The notes under the pieces: generated by a model | Database searches by the model: none | What the model was told of the DNA's origin: nothing | What the model saw: the letters and a program-made list of their open reading frames with translations, nothing else | Position numbers and translations under genes: made by a program | DNA from: Desulfovibrionaceae bacterium | Lineage (GTDB): Bacteria > Desulfobacterota > Desulfovibrionia > Desulfovibrionales > Desulfovibrionaceae | Length of the DNA: 32,657 nt | Assembly (NCBI GenBank): GCA_009773665.1 | Contig: WSYE01000020.1 | Span: 49,578 to 82,234 of the forward strand | Reading direction: 5' to 3' | Shown: positions 16,917 through 26,751 of the stretch, piece by piece | How positions within the stretch are numbered: position 1 is the first letter of the stretch | Layout of the letters: each line of letters starts with the position of its first letter

Positions 16917-16970
16917 CCGCAGCCCCATAAGGGATTCCACAAGGGCGGATCCCTTTGGCCGCCGGAGGCT
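16917..16970 (-). repeat. Dispersed palindromic element, copy 2
   Basis: Read on the minus strand it starts with the same GCCTCCGGCGGCCAAAGGG head (16969 downward) and has the tail TGGAATCCCTTATGGGG. The hairpin is imperfect. It lies 59 bases after the cyclophilin stop, in that gene's orientation, as copy 1 does behind the adaptor gene. Confidence 0.6.
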
Positions 16971-17028
16971 CTCTTGCGTCACACTCCCGGCACACGCTTC
17001 ACGCCGCCTGGGCGCGCAGCAACGCGCC

Positions 17029-17619
17029 CTACTTCTTGATGACCTCGGCCTTGATGATGGTCACGGGCTCGCGCGGCACGTCGGAGAACGGCCCCTTTGT
17101 CATGGTGGGCACGGCCTTGATGGCGTCCACCACTTCCTTGCCTTCCACCACCTTGCCGAACACGGCGTAGCCCCATCCGCTCTGACTCTTGGCGGTGTGG
17201 TTCAGGTTGGCGTTGTTCTTCACGTTGATGAAGAACTGGGCGGTGGCAGAGTGGGGATCACCGGTGCGGGCCATGGCGATGGTGTAGTTTTCGTTGGTGA
17301 GGCCGTTGTCAGCCTCGTTCTTGATGGGGGAGCGGGTCTGCTTCTGCTGCATGTCCTTGTCCATGCCGCCGCCCTGGATCATGAAGCCGTTTATGACGCG
17401 GTGGAAGACCAGGCCGTTGTAGAAGCCGTCGTTTACGTACTTCAGAAAGTTCTCAACGGAGGCCGGGGCCTTGGCCGGGTCCAGCTCCAGGACGATGTCG
17501 CCCTTGCTGGTGGTGAGCTTCACCAGGGGGTTGGCGGCCTGGGCGTCGGCTGTAAAGCCAGAGAGCAGTAGACAGGCAGCGACTGCGAACGATGCGAGAA
17601 AGCCGAAACGTGCGTTCAT
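17029..17619 (-). CDS. ppiA: Periplasmic peptidyl-prolyl cis-trans isomerase, cyclophilin type
   Basis: A 196-residue exported cyclophilin. An N-terminal signal peptide (about 1-28) ends ADAQAAN; AAGGAA precedes the ATG at 17619. The cyclophilin core begins [16 protein letters not shown]. The active-site motif [14 protein letters not shown] is present, with the catalytic Arg, then [19 protein letters not shown] and [18 protein letters not shown]. It catalyses proline isomerisation in proteins folding in the periplasm. It is transcribed in the same direction as groEL and starts 176 bases beyond the groEL stop, but the groEL terminator separates them. The gene symbol is by resemblance to bacterial periplasmic cyclophilins. 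Confidence 0.9.
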   Translation of the reverse strand: MNARFGFLASFAVAACLLLSGFTADAQAANPLVKLTTSKGDIVLELDPAKAPASVENFLKYVNDGFYNGLVFHRVINGFMIQGGGMDKDMQQKQTRSPIKNEADNGLTNENYTIAMARTGDPHSATAQFFINVKNNANLNHTAKSQSGWGYAVFGKVVEGKEVVDAIKAVPTMTKGPFSDVPREPVTIIKAEVIKK

Positions 17620-17723
17620 GGGTGTTCCTTCTTGATGGGCTGTTCGGGCTATGTCGGTCATCCGGCCCGAAATTGAAACCCCGTTGTGCCGTCGGTGCGC
17701 TCCTGCGTCAAGCCGCGCCTACG

Positions 17724-17756
17724 AAAAAGGCCCCGAAGCTGTCGCTCCGGGGCCTT
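17724..17756 (-). terminator. Rho-independent terminator of groES-groEL
   Basis: On the minus strand, AAGGCCCCG (17756-17748) pairs with CGGGGCCTT (17735-17727), a 9-bp stem closed by a 12-base loop, followed by a short T-run (17728-17724). It begins 39 bases after the groEL stop. Confidence 0.88.
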
Positions 17757-17794
17757 ATCGTATCAATTGGTCAGCGTGTTGCCAGGCTTAGGGC

Positions 17795-19435
<1,641 letters not shown>

Positions 19436-19485
19436 ATGTATCTCCTTGAATGAACAGGATGAAAGTTGAAATGATCGTCGAAAAA

Positions 19486-19773
19486 CTACTCGATAACGGC
19501 GAGGATATCGTCCTCACGCATCATCAGGTACTCGTCGCCGTCGATCTTGATCTCGGTGCCGGCGTACTTGTTGAAGAGGACGTTGTCGCCCTTCTCCACG
19601 GCGGGCTTGGTGCGCTTGCCGTCATCGCCGACCTTGCCGGGGCCCACGGCGATCACTTCGCCTTTCATGGGCTTTTCCTTGGCGGAATCGGGGATGATGA
19701 TGCCGCCCTTGGTCACCAGTTCTTCTTCCAGACGCTTCACCAGAACGCGGTCGTTCAAAGGCTTGAGCTTCAT
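19486..19773 (-). CDS. groS: Co-chaperonin GroES (Hsp10)
   Basis: A 95-residue co-chaperonin that caps the GroEL ring as a heptamer. The sequence is a standard Gro[19 protein letters not shown], then a mobile loop [24 protein letters not shown], and [14 protein letters not shown] at the end. GGAGG lies before the ATG at 19773. It is the first gene of the groES-groEL operon, with the CIRCE operator 43 bases upstream of its start. Confidence 0.99.
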   Translation of the reverse strand: MKLKPLNDRVLVKRLEEELVTKGGIIIPDSAKEKPMKGEVIAVGPGKVGDDGKRTKPAVEKGDNVLFNKYAGTEIKIDGDEYLMMREDDILAVIE

Positions 19774-19815
19774 TGGGGGTAATCCTCCAGGTGGTATTTG
19801 CTTTTTTTCATCGTG

Positions 19816-19842
19816 TTAGCACTCGCCAAGGGTGAGTGCTAA
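19816..19842. promoter_or_regulatory. CIRCE element (HrcA operator) of groES-groEL
   Basis: TTAGCACTC (19816-19824), nine bases, GAGTGCTAA (19834-19842) is an exact CIRCE inverted repeat; flanking G and C at 19815 and 19843 extend the arms to ten. CIRCE binds the HrcA repressor and releases it on heat shock. No hrcA gene is in the window, so it must be elsewhere. The promoter should lie just upstream (above 19843), but I see no convincing boxes there. Confidence 0.97.
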
Positions 19843-19892
19843 CGACGTGCAGCTAGATAAGGCACATATCAGAAAAAGCCAACAAGAAAAGT

Positions 19893-19992
19893 TAAAATTT
19901 AATGAAGCCGCCGGACGCCAGCGGCAAACATACCTGAATAATCTCGTAATTTTTCATTGATTCAAGAAATATCTCTTATTTTCTTGATTTTT
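19893..19992 (+). ncRNA. Candidate small RNA with terminator-like hairpin, upstream of groES
   Basis: A terminator-like hairpin on the plus strand, TCAAGAAA (19962-19969) with TTTCTTGA (19980-19987), is followed by a T-rich tail, yet no plus-strand gene precedes it. Upstream, GCCGC (19907-19911) pairs with GCGGC (19921-19925), and TAAAAT at 19893-19898 is a near -10 box. A transcript of about 90 bases starting close to 19905 is conceivable. No -35 was seen, so this is a low-confidence call. Confidence 0.25.
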
Positions 19993-20329
19993 CAACGGGG
20001 ACATTACCCGGAACCGGCTCCACCGGCACGCAGACGCGAAGCCATCAAGCCACACCGAACAGGGAGAGAGTGCAGGACGCGCCCGGCAAAACAGTGAAAC
20101 GGACGTATGCAATCCCCGCTCCACCGCCCGGTGCGTGCGGCCTGCCCTGCCCCGGGGGAAACCAGAGCCCTATGATCGACTTGACTTTCAGACATATTCC
20201 GGAGAACTAATCCACGTGGTTTTGCCTGTCTTGCGGCTGCACTGACGTGCGGTACGCCTCGAAAGGCTCCTCACATCTCTCTAGATTCTCAACGCTCGGC
20301 AGCAAACTCCCCGGGAGGGGCGGGAATAT
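19993..20329. other. Gene-free stretch upstream of motA
   Basis: No convincing gene. A TTGACT at 20181-20186 has no good -10 partner at 16-18 bases, and no sigma-28 or sigma-54 motif was recognised. The right end holds the motA ribosome site GGAGGGG (20314-20320), which lies inside a GC-rich self-complementary stretch CTCCCCGGGAG (20307-20317). Confidence 0.5.
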
Positions 20330-21181
20330 ATGACCGCGATTATCGGCGTCATCATGGTTCTGGGCAGCGTCATCGGAGGCTACGTGCTCTCCCATGGCCA
20401 GCTTGGAGTCCTTGTCCAGCCATATGAACTGCTTACCATCGGCGGCGCGGCCCTGGGCGCGCTGTTCATCTCCTCGCCCATGAGCGTGGTGAAGGACGTC
20501 TTCAAGCACCTTCCCCAGATTTTCACCGCCAAGGAGGACTCCAAGGCCTTCTACATGGAGATCCTCACCCTGATGTACGAGCTGTTCCAGCTGGCCCGCC
20601 GCTCCGGCGCCGTGGCCCTGGACGCCCACGTGAACCGCCCCGCCGACTCCGACATCTTCCGCCGCTTCGGCGCGGTGACCAAGAACAAGACCGTATTGAA
20701 CTTCATCTGCGACAACCTGAAGATCGTCATCGCAGGCAACATCGAGCAGCACCACTACGAAGCCATCATGGACACCGACATCAGCACCCGCAAGCACCAC
20801 GATTCGCTCGCGGGCGGCACGGTCAGCAAGACCGCCGACGCCCTGCCGGGCCTGGGCATCGTGGCGGCGGTGCTCGGCATCGTCATTACCATGGGCGACA
20901 TCAACCAGCCCCCCGAGGTCCTGGGCAAACACATCGCAGCGGCGCTGGTGGGAACCTTCCTGGGCGTTCTGCTCTGCTACGGATTCGTCGGTCCCATGGC
21001 CACGATGCTTGACCATCAGGCTGCTTCCAAGCAGGCCCGTCTCAAGGTGGTGAAGTCGGCGCTGATGGGCTACTCCATCGGACTGGCCCCGATCCTGGCG
21101 GTGGAATACGCCCGGCGGGCCATCCCCAGCAATGTGCAGCCTACCATGGAAGAGTTGGAAGAAGGGATGAAGAGCAGCTAG
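20330..21181 (+). CDS. motA: Flagellar motor stator protein MotA
   Basis: A 283-residue inner-membrane stator subunit, close to the 295 residues of E. coli MotA. The start MTAIIGVIMVLGSVIGGYVLSHGQLGVLVQPYE matches the enteric MotA opening. Membrane segments lie at about 1-22, 33-50, 175-200 and 205-230. The conserved PGLGIVAAVLGIVITMG, with the proline near the ion path, is present, as is the C-terminal VEYARRAIPS. Stators pair MotA with MotB to convert ion flow into rotation. The next gene is on the opposite strand, so no motB follows and the partner must be encoded elsewhere. The ribosome site is GGAGGGG at 20314-20320. Confidence 0.95.
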   Translation: MTAIIGVIMVLGSVIGGYVLSHGQLGVLVQPYELLTIGGAALGALFISSPMSVVKDVFKHLPQIFTAKEDSKAFYMEILTLMYELFQLARRSGAVALDAHVNRPADSDIFRRFGAVTKNKTVLNFICDNLKIVIAGNIEQHHYEAIMDTDISTRKHHDSLAGGTVSKTADALPGLGIVAAVLGIVITMGDINQPPEVLGKHIAAALVGTFLGVLLCYGFVGPMATMLDHQAASKQARLKVVKSALMGYSIGLAPILAVEYARRAIPSNVQPTMEELEEGMKSS

Positions 21182-21187
21182 TGGCGC

Positions 21188-21219
21188 GTTATTGAAAATA
21201 TGAACATGTTTTCAATAAC
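21188..21219. terminator. AT-rich hairpin between motA and the PilZ gene
   Basis: GTTATTGAAAA (21188-21198) pairs perfectly with TTTTCAATAAC (21209-21219) across ten bases. It lies 6 bases after the motA stop. The sequence after it is A-rich rather than T-rich in the plus direction, so it is not a textbook terminator; it may still stop or stabilise the motA transcript. Confidence 0.45.
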
Positions 21220-21292
21220 AAAAACACATGGTTCTTTTGGATGAGATTCATACACCACCGGAACGTTTCTTGAGCGATCCAGGCTCGCGCCG

Positions 21293-21886
21293 CTAGCCCC
21301 TCGGCGGCGAATGCTCCACGGCGGATGCGCCGCTTCTGAGGATGTCCAGTTCCCGCAACAGTCTGTCCAGGCGCAGACCCTGGGGCGGCAGATTCTCGAT
21401 GCCGCAGACCTTCCGGTTCATGTCGTCGCACCACTTGGTCAGGTCCGCGATGCCGTACTTGGCGGCGTCCGCAAAGAACACCGCCTTGTCGTTCTGATCG
21501 GGCACTCCGTCCCAGCGCAGCTTGAGCCCCAGGTAGTTCCTGTCCGAGTGGAACTGGGAATGCTTCACCTCGTAACCCGCCAGAAAGCTCAGGGGCTCTC
21601 CCGTGGTGTCGGTGGGGTCCACCAGCTTGAAATAGGCCAGCAGAGCCACGCCCGCGAACTTTTCCACGGGCATGAGCTGCGAAGCCTTGAAGGACAGGCT
21701 CATCCCGGCGGAAGAGAGGTCCTCAATGCGCGGGTAGGGAGGCTTGCCCTGGATCATCTTGGGATCGCCCAGCGCCTTCAGGTGGACCCGCTTCATCTCC
21801 GAGGCGCGCCTGAGCCAGAGCGCCAGTTCGAGCACGATGTTCTCGTCGGTCTCCACCCTGAACGTGCTGCGGTAATCATCGTCCAT
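21293..21886 (-). CDS. PilZ domain protein, probable c-di-GMP receptor
   Basis: A 197-residue soluble protein. Both PilZ cyclic di-GMP signatures are visible: RxxxR as R6-STF-R10, and DxSxxG as D56-L-S58-S-A-G61. About 45 residues separate the two, longer than the usual 20-30, so the domain carries an insertion. The rest of the protein, with YEVKHSQFHSDRNYLGLKLRW, extends the beta-barrel, and a helical tail follows. GGAGG precedes the ATG at 21886. It is convergent with motA. YcgR-type PilZ proteins brake the flagellar motor, and neighbourhood makes that attractive, but it is inference. Confidence 0.7.
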   Translation of the reverse strand: MDDDYRSTFRVETDENIVLELALWLRRASEMKRVHLKALGDPKMIQGKPPYPRIEDLSSAGMSLSFKASQLMPVEKFAGVALLAYFKLVDPTDTTGEPLSFLAGYEVKHSQFHSDRNYLGLKLRWDGVPDQNDKAVFFADAAKYGIADLTKWCDDMNRKVCGIENLPPQGLRLDRLLRELDILRSGASAVEHSPPRG

Positions 21887-22001
21887 CGTGCCTCCTGGCG
21901 CTGCGCCCGCGCGGCCCTTTCCTGACTCCTAAAAGACATTACGCGAGAAAACAACAGGTTGTGCCGCCGACAATCCTGGCTGCCTATTCTCTCAACGCCC
22001 T

Positions 22002-23000
22002 TTATGAACGGGGGCCGTCCGGAACCTGCACCGTGACCTTCCCGCGCATGCCTTCCTTGAGGGCCATGTCCGGGTTGGGCAGCGAGAGCTCCACCTCAAA
22101 GTGCGCGGGCAGTTGCACGTCCGCCCAGGCCGCCGTCATCTGAATGCGCACCACTGTGGCCTCGAAGGTCTTTCCGGGCAGGGTGTCGAAGGCGATGGCG
22201 GCCTTGTCGCCCACGCGCAGCCTGGAGATGTATATCTCGTGCACCAAGGCCCGCACCAGGATGGGATCCATGGAGCCCACCACGAAGAGCTTGGTCTTCT
22301 TGGACAAGATGACGCCCGGCTTCACCTCCGGGTTGACCCAGAGCACGTGCCCGGCCACCGGCGTGGTGACCCAGGACACGCCCGGCAGGTTCTTCTCACT
22401 GGCCTTCTGACCAAACTTGGCCTTGGCCAGCTCCAGCTCTCCGGCAGCCATCTCGCGCTCCATGCGCAGGCTCTCCTCAATAATGCGCTCCTTGAACCTG
22501 GCCAGTTCCAGCTCCTTGGCCTGATCGCTCACCTCCTGGGTGGAGGCCATGCCGCGTCCCAGACGCATGCGGGTCTCGTCCAGATTCTTGCGCAGCAGCA
22601 AGATCTCCGAGCGCACCCTCTCCAGGTTGGCCTCCTGGGCTCGGACCTCGCCCTGGGAGAGCTTGCGGCGCTCGGACAGGAGGTCCTCAGGCGGGAAAGC
22701 GTATTCCAGCAGGCGCTGGTCCAGGTCTACCTTCTGGCCGATGTCGGCCAGCATCTTCGTGACCTTCATGCGCCCGGTGAACGGCTTGATGGGGGGCTCG
22801 GCGTCCTCGCCGCGCTTGAGCTTCACCTCTTTGGCCATGGAGTCGAATATCTTCATCTCCTCGGGGCTGGCGTGGGGGCTCAAGACCTCCATGTGGTTGG
22901 GGCTGAAGGTCTTGCCGACAAAGACGACATCCTCGGCGGCGGCGGCCCCGGCCCACAGCGCGGCCATGGCGAGAAGCGAAAGGCATATCAACTGACGCAT
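22002..23000 (-). CDS. HlyD-family periplasmic adaptor, secreted, without a partner transporter
   Basis: A 332-residue protein with a signal peptide (about 1-21, ending AGAAAAED). The start at 23000 has GGAGG before it; a longer reading to 23249 has no such support. A biotinyl-lipoyl half (GRMKVTKMLADIGQKVDLDQRLLEYAFP) and its partner (VTTPVAGHVLWVNPEVKPGVILSKKTKLFVVG) flank a long coiled coil of about 110 residues, LSQGEVRAQEANLERVRSEILLL and onward. A beta-barrel end follows, with IAFDTLPGKTFEATVVRI. This is the membrane fusion protein plan. No ABC or RND transporter gene is adjacent, so its partner is unknown. It is divergent from echA. Confidence 0.8.
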   Translation of the reverse strand: MRQLICLSLLAMAALWAGAAAAEDVVFVGKTFSPNHMEVLSPHASPEEMKIFDSMAKEVKLKRGEDAEPPIKPFTGRMKVTKMLADIGQKVDLDQRLLEYAFPPEDLLSERRKLSQGEVRAQEANLERVRSEILLLRKNLDETRMRLGRGMASTQEVSDQAKELELARFKERIIEESLRMEREMAAGELELAKAKFGQKASEKNLPGVSWVTTPVAGHVLWVNPEVKPGVILSKKTKLFVVGSMDPILVRALVHEIYISRLRVGDKAAIAFDTLPGKTFEATVVRIQMTAAWADVQLPAHFEVELSLPNPDMALKEGMRGKVTVQVPDGPRS

Positions 23001-23464
23001 CAATCCTCCAGATATGCAGACCGACAGGCGGGTTTTCCCCCGCACGATGGCCCACCTTGTAGCGATTTTTCCGGGGCAGTCAAAGCCGGGTATATCCTCC
23101 CGCGCCGGTTGCCAAGGACTATGCAGACTCCGGCGTGGGCCTGACGCGAAAATAATGCCGCCGTTCACCGCCAATATAATACCGTTCACCGAGAGAAAAT
23201 CACCGCTTATGAGCGGCCTCGCGGGCGGCACCCCCAGAGGCGGCGTCAAGACAGTACCGAGGGAATTTTCCGAGTGCCTTGACCGAAGAATTTCAATTCC
23301 TTATGGAACGTTTTCAAGCTCTCATTCCAGTTTTTCGAATGTTACCTGCCGACCGGGGGGTCGGAGAATTATCAACAGCCAGACGCGGGAGGTGGCCTCC
23401 ACCATACAGTTTATGCGCATCGAGGCGAGGAAATTGACTCGACACAACCTAACGTGAGGTGAAT
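23001..23464. other. Divergent intergenic region between HlyD-like gene and ech operon
   Basis: No gene seen. It contains the paired direct repeats at 23161-23191, a small hairpin CCGCT-TATG-AGCGG (23203-23216), a candidate promoter TTGACC (23279-23284) 17 bases before TATGGA (23302-23307), and a leader hairpin CCGACC-GGGG-GGTCGG (23349-23364). The ech promoter probably lies in this stretch but cannot be fixed by eye. Confidence 0.5.
23161..23205. promoter_or_regulatory. 10-bp direct repeats around a TATAAT
   Basis: CCGTTCACCG occurs at 23161-23170 and again at 23182-23191, exactly 21 bases apart (two helical turns), with TATAAT at 23175-23180 between them. TCACCG recurs at 23200-23205. Same-face direct repeats around a -10 box suggest an operator. 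The gene controlled could be either the HlyD-like gene or ech. The protein that binds is unknown. Confidence 0.4.
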
Positions 23465-25408
23465 ATGGACATCTTGGTTTTCGCGACCGTGGTGCTCCCG
23501 TTCCTGGCGGCAATTGCCCTGTTGCTGCTTCGGGACAAGGGGTCCAGAAGCCTGATCGTGGTCGGAACTGCGGTGGTCCTGGCCGCGGCTTCTCTGGCCC
23601 TGGTCGGGCAGGGCTCCTTCGAGTACGCGCCCAAAAGCCTTTTGGGGATCGGCCTGGACGGGCTGATCATGCTGCTCGATTTCGGCCTGCTGTTCGTCAT
23701 CCTGTTCATGGCCTTGACGAAGCTCAAGAGCACCCTGGTGGCCGCGCTGACAGCGGCTCAGATCATCGGTCTCATCTACCTTGAATTCTTCATGCCGCAC
23801 GGCCCGGCCGTGGCCGCGCCGGCCATGTTTGCGGACCAGCTGTCCATGATCATGGTCCTTGTAATCTCCATCGTCGGCTCGCTCATCTGCGTGTACGCCC
23901 TGGGCTACATGCCCACCCACGAGGAACACCTGCGCCTGCCCAAGTCCAAGCAGCCCAAGTTCTTCTTCTTCCTGGTGGCGTTCCTTGGCGCAATGAACGG
24001 CCTGGTGCTGGCCAACAGCCTGCTCTGGCTGTATTTCTTCTGGGAAATCACCACGTTCTGTTCCTTCATGCTCATCTCCCACGACGGCGACGAGACCTCC
24101 GTGAAGAACGCCACTCGCGCCTTGTGGATGAACATGACCGGCGGCGTGGCCTTCGTGTTCGCGCTGATCTTCATGCAGAAGTCCGGCACGGGCCTGTACC
24201 TGTCCGAGCTTCTGAAGCCCGGTTTCTCCGCCGCCGGAGCCGCCGCGCTGATCCCCCTGTTCATGCTGTGCTACGCGGGCATCACCAAGAGCGCCCAGGT
24301 GCCGTTCCAGAGCTGGCTCACCGGCGCCATGGTCGCGCCCACGCCGGTCTCCGCGCTGCTGCACTCCTCCACCATGGTCAAGGCAGGCGTGTACCTGGTG
24401 CTGCGCCTCTCCCCCGCCTACGCGGGCACCATGCTCTCAGGCATGCTGGCCATGTTTGGCGCGTTCACCTTCCTGACCGCCTCGGCCCTGGCCGTGGGAC
24501 AGTCCAACGCCAAGAAGGTGCTGGCCTACTCCACCATCGCGAACCTCGGCCTGATCATCGCCTGCGCGGGCATCAACACCCCCGCAGCCATCACCGCCGC
24601 CATCGTGATAATCATCTTCCACGCGGTGTCCAAGGCCCTCATGTTCCTGTGCGTGGGCACCATCGAGCAGAAGATCCATTCCCGCGACCTGGAAGACATG
24701 CGCGGCCTGTACCTGACCATGCCCAAGACCACCATCGTGGCCCTGATCGGCGTGTTCACCATGCTGCTGCCTCCCTTCGGCGTGCTGCTGGGCAAGTGGA
24801 TGGCCATCGAAAGCGCCGCCGCCCTGAAGTACATGCCCGTCACCATCATGCTGGCGCTGGGCTCCGGCCTCACCGTGATGTTCTGGGCACGTTGGGCGGG
24901 CATCCTGCTCTGCACCCCGTATCCCAAGGGCGTCACCCCTGAAGTGCAGCCCTCCACCGTGCGCGGCCCCCTGGTCATTCTGGCTTACGGCGCGCTGCTG
25001 CTCTCGCTGCTGGTGCCCTTCGTCTACGGCGGGCTGATCGAGCCTGCGGTGAAGAGTTCGCACAAGGCCGCCGGGTACATTCTCTCCGGGTGGAACTTCG
25101 TGAACGCGCAAGGCATCTTCTACATCTATCCTCTGTTCCTGGTTCTTGGCGTGGGCTTCTACCTGGCCTGGAAGGCCGCTAAGAAGATCGACCCCGCCAC
25201 CTGCGTTGGCCCCTACCTGTGCGGCGCGCAGGCCAAGGACGACAACACCGCCTTCGTGAGCACGGGCCGCGCCAACGTGACCTATCAGGCCGGTAACTTC
25301 TATCTGTCCTGGATCTTCGGCGAAGAACGCCTCACCAGCTCCATCAACATGGTGGCCGGGGTTCTTCTCGCGGTCATGCTGGGACTTCTGCTGGGAGGGG
25401 TGATCTAA
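23465..25408 (+). CDS. echA: Ech hydrogenase subunit EchA (NuoL/MrpA-like antiporter subunit)
   Basis: A 647-residue, highly hydrophobic membrane subunit with roughly 14-16 helices. It belongs to the NuoL/NuoN/Mrp antiporter family and forms the ion-translocating arm of energy-converting hydrogenase. The hallmark segment is present: KSAQVPFQSWLTGAMVAPTPVSALLHSSTMVKAGVYLVLRL, with the conserved Lys residues and the APTPVSALLH signature. I start at the ATG at 23465, with GAGG at 23456-23459; a GTG at 23459 is also in frame. It is the first gene of the six-gene ech operon and overlaps echB by one base. Confidence 0.96.
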   Translation: MDILVFATVVLPFLAAIALLLLRDKGSRSLIVVGTAVVLAAASLALVGQGSFEYAPKSLLGIGLDGLIMLLDFGLLFVILFMALTKLKSTLVAALTAAQIIGLIYLEFFMPHGPAVAAPAMFADQLSMIMVLVISIVGSLICVYALGYMPTHEEHLRLPKSKQPKFFFFLVAFLGAMNGLVLANSLLWLYFFWEITTFCSFMLISHDGDETSVKNATRALWMNMTGGVAFVFALIFMQKSGTGLYLSELLKPGFSAAGAAALIPLFMLCYAGITKSAQVPFQSWLTGAMVAPTPVSALLHSSTMVKAGVYLVLRLSPAYAGTMLSGMLAMFGAFTFLTASALAVGQSNAKKVLAYSTIANLGLIIACAGINTPAAITAAIVIIIFHAVSKALMFLCVGTIEQKIHSRDLEDMRGLYLTMPKTTIVALIGVFTMLLPPFGVLLGKWMAIESAAALKYMPVTIMLALGSGLTVMFWARWAGILLCTPYPKGVTPEVQPSTVRGPLVILAYGALLLSLLVPFVYGGLIEPAVKSSHKAAGYILSGWNFVNAQGIFYIYPLFLVLGVGFYLAWKAAKKIDPATCVGPYLCGAQAKDDNTAFVSTGRANVTYQAGNFYLSWIFGEERLTSSINMVAGVLLAVMLGLLLGGVI

Positions 25409-26253
25409 TGGGTAAGCTCCTGCTCGCCACCATCGCCGTGTTCCTGGCCCCGGTCATCGGCGGCCTCATCGCCGGCCTGGACCGCAAGACCACTGCATGG
25501 CTCCAGTCCCGGGTCGGTCCTCCGATCCTCCAGCCCTTCTATGACGTGTTCAAGCTCATGGGCAAGTCGCCCATGATCATGAGCCCCTGGCAGGTCCTCT
25601 CCGTGTGGGTGTACCTGATGAGCGCCGTGCTCACGGTGTTCCTGTTCTTCATGGGCTCCGACCTTCTGCTCATCTTCTTCGTGCTGACCATCGGCGCGGT
25701 GTTCTTCGTCATGGGCGCGCTGGTCACCCAGTCGCCTTACGCCCAGCTCGGCGCGCAACGAGAGCTGGTGACGATGCTCACCTACGAGCCCCTGATCATA
25801 CTGGTGTTCGTGGCCATCGCCATGGTTACCGGCAGCTTCAAGGTCTCCGAGGTCTTCGCCTACGGCAAGCCTCTGCTGCCCCAGCTGCCCCTCATGTTCA
25901 TCGTGCTGGGCTACGCGCTGACCATCAAGCTGCGCAAGTCGCCCTTCGACATCTCCACCTGCCACCACGCCCACCAGGAAGTCGTTCGCGGCGTGCTCAC
26001 CGAGTACTCCGGCCCGCAGCTGGCCATGATCGAGATCGCCCACTGGTACGAAGTGGTCTTCGTGCTGGGTCTGGTCGGCCTCTTCTGGGCCACCAGCTTC
26101 TGGGGCATGCTCGTTCTGCTGGTGCTGACCTACTTCGTCGAGATCCTCATCGACAACGTCACCGCCCGCATGAACTTCAAATGGATGCTGAAGAGCGTCT
26201 GGGCGTGGGGCCTTGCCCTGTCGGTCCTGAACCTGCTCTGGCTGTACGCCTAA
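25408..26253 (+). CDS. echB: Ech hydrogenase subunit EchB (NuoH-like)
   Basis: A 281-residue membrane subunit homologous to NuoH of complex I, which links the hydrogenase module to the membrane ion-pumping arm. The NuoH motifs are clear: QSRVGPPILQPFYDVFKLMGK near residue 32, and SPFDISTCHHAHQEVVRGVLTEYSGPQLAMIEIAHW near residue 180, containing the acidic residues that line the quinone or ion path in relatives. About eight membrane helices are visible. The ATG overlaps the echA stop by one base, indicating translational coupling. The protein should interact with EchC and EchE. Confidence 0.96.
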   Translation: MGKLLLATIAVFLAPVIGGLIAGLDRKTTAWLQSRVGPPILQPFYDVFKLMGKSPMIMSPWQVLSVWVYLMSAVLTVFLFFMGSDLLLIFFVLTIGAVFFVMGALVTQSPYAQLGAQRELVTMLTYEPLIILVFVAIAMVTGSFKVSEVFAYGKPLLPQLPLMFIVLGYALTIKLRKSPFDISTCHHAHQEVVRGVLTEYSGPQLAMIEIAHWYEVVFVLGLVGLFWATSFWGMLVLLVLTYFVEILIDNVTARMNFKWMLKSVWAWGLALSVLNLLWLYA

Positions 26254-26276
26254 TCCTTCCTCACTGGAGATAGAAA

Positions 26277-26726
26277 ATGGGCATGCTCAAAGACTGGATC
26301 AACAAGGGAAGGCTCAAGTCCCCTTGGATAGTCCACTTCGACTGCGGGTCCTGCAACGGCTGCGACATTGAGGTTCTGGCCTGCCTGACCCCCGTCTACG
26401 ACGTTGAACGCTTCGGCATAATAAACATCGGCGACCCCAAGCACGCCGACGTGCTGCTGGTCACCGGAACGGTGAACCACCGCAACAAGCACGTGCTGAA
26501 AAACATCTACGACCAGATGCCCTCGCCCAAGGCGGTCATCGCCATGGGTGCCTGCGGCCTGTCCGGCGGCGTGTTCCGCGAGGCCTACAACGTGGTGGGC
26601 GGCGTGGACAAGGTCATCCCCGTGGACGTCTACGTGCGCGGATGCCCGCCCAAGCCCGAGGCCATGATCGATGGCGTCGTGATGGCTCTGGGCAAGGTCA
26701 AGGCCGCGCTCGAAGCCGCCGGTTAA
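26277..26726 (+). CDS. echC: Ech hydrogenase small subunit EchC (NuoB-like, iron-sulfur)
   Basis: A 149-residue [NiFe]-hydrogenase small subunit of the NuoB type. It carries one [4Fe-4S] cluster, expected at C26, C29 (SCNGCD), C93 (MGACG) and C123 (RGCPP), which passes electrons between the EchF ferredoxin-type clusters and the nickel site in EchE. C23 is an extra cysteine. The length and the absence of a signal peptide fit a cytoplasmic-side subunit, unlike periplasmic hydrogenase small subunits, which carry a twin-arginine signal. It starts 23 bases after echB. Confidence 0.97.
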   Translation: MGMLKDWINKGRLKSPWIVHFDCGSCNGCDIEVLACLTPVYDVERFGIINIGDPKHADVLLVTGTVNHRNKHVLKNIYDQMPSPKAVIAMGACGLSGGVFREAYNVVGGVDKVIPVDVYVRGCPPKPEAMIDGVVMALGKVKAALEAAG

Positions 26727-26751
26727 CAGAAACCTCAGCGAGGTATCCCAT

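Noticed and set aside
20181..20210. Sigma-70 promoter for motA at TTGACT
   Set aside because: No acceptable -10 hexamer lies 16-18 bases downstream, and no flagellar sigma-28 motif was found.
22101..23144. 347-residue plus-strand open frame over the HlyD-like gene
   Set aside because: Leu/Gly/His-rich antisense reading with no recognisable domain; the minus-strand gene has a signal peptide and adaptor plan.
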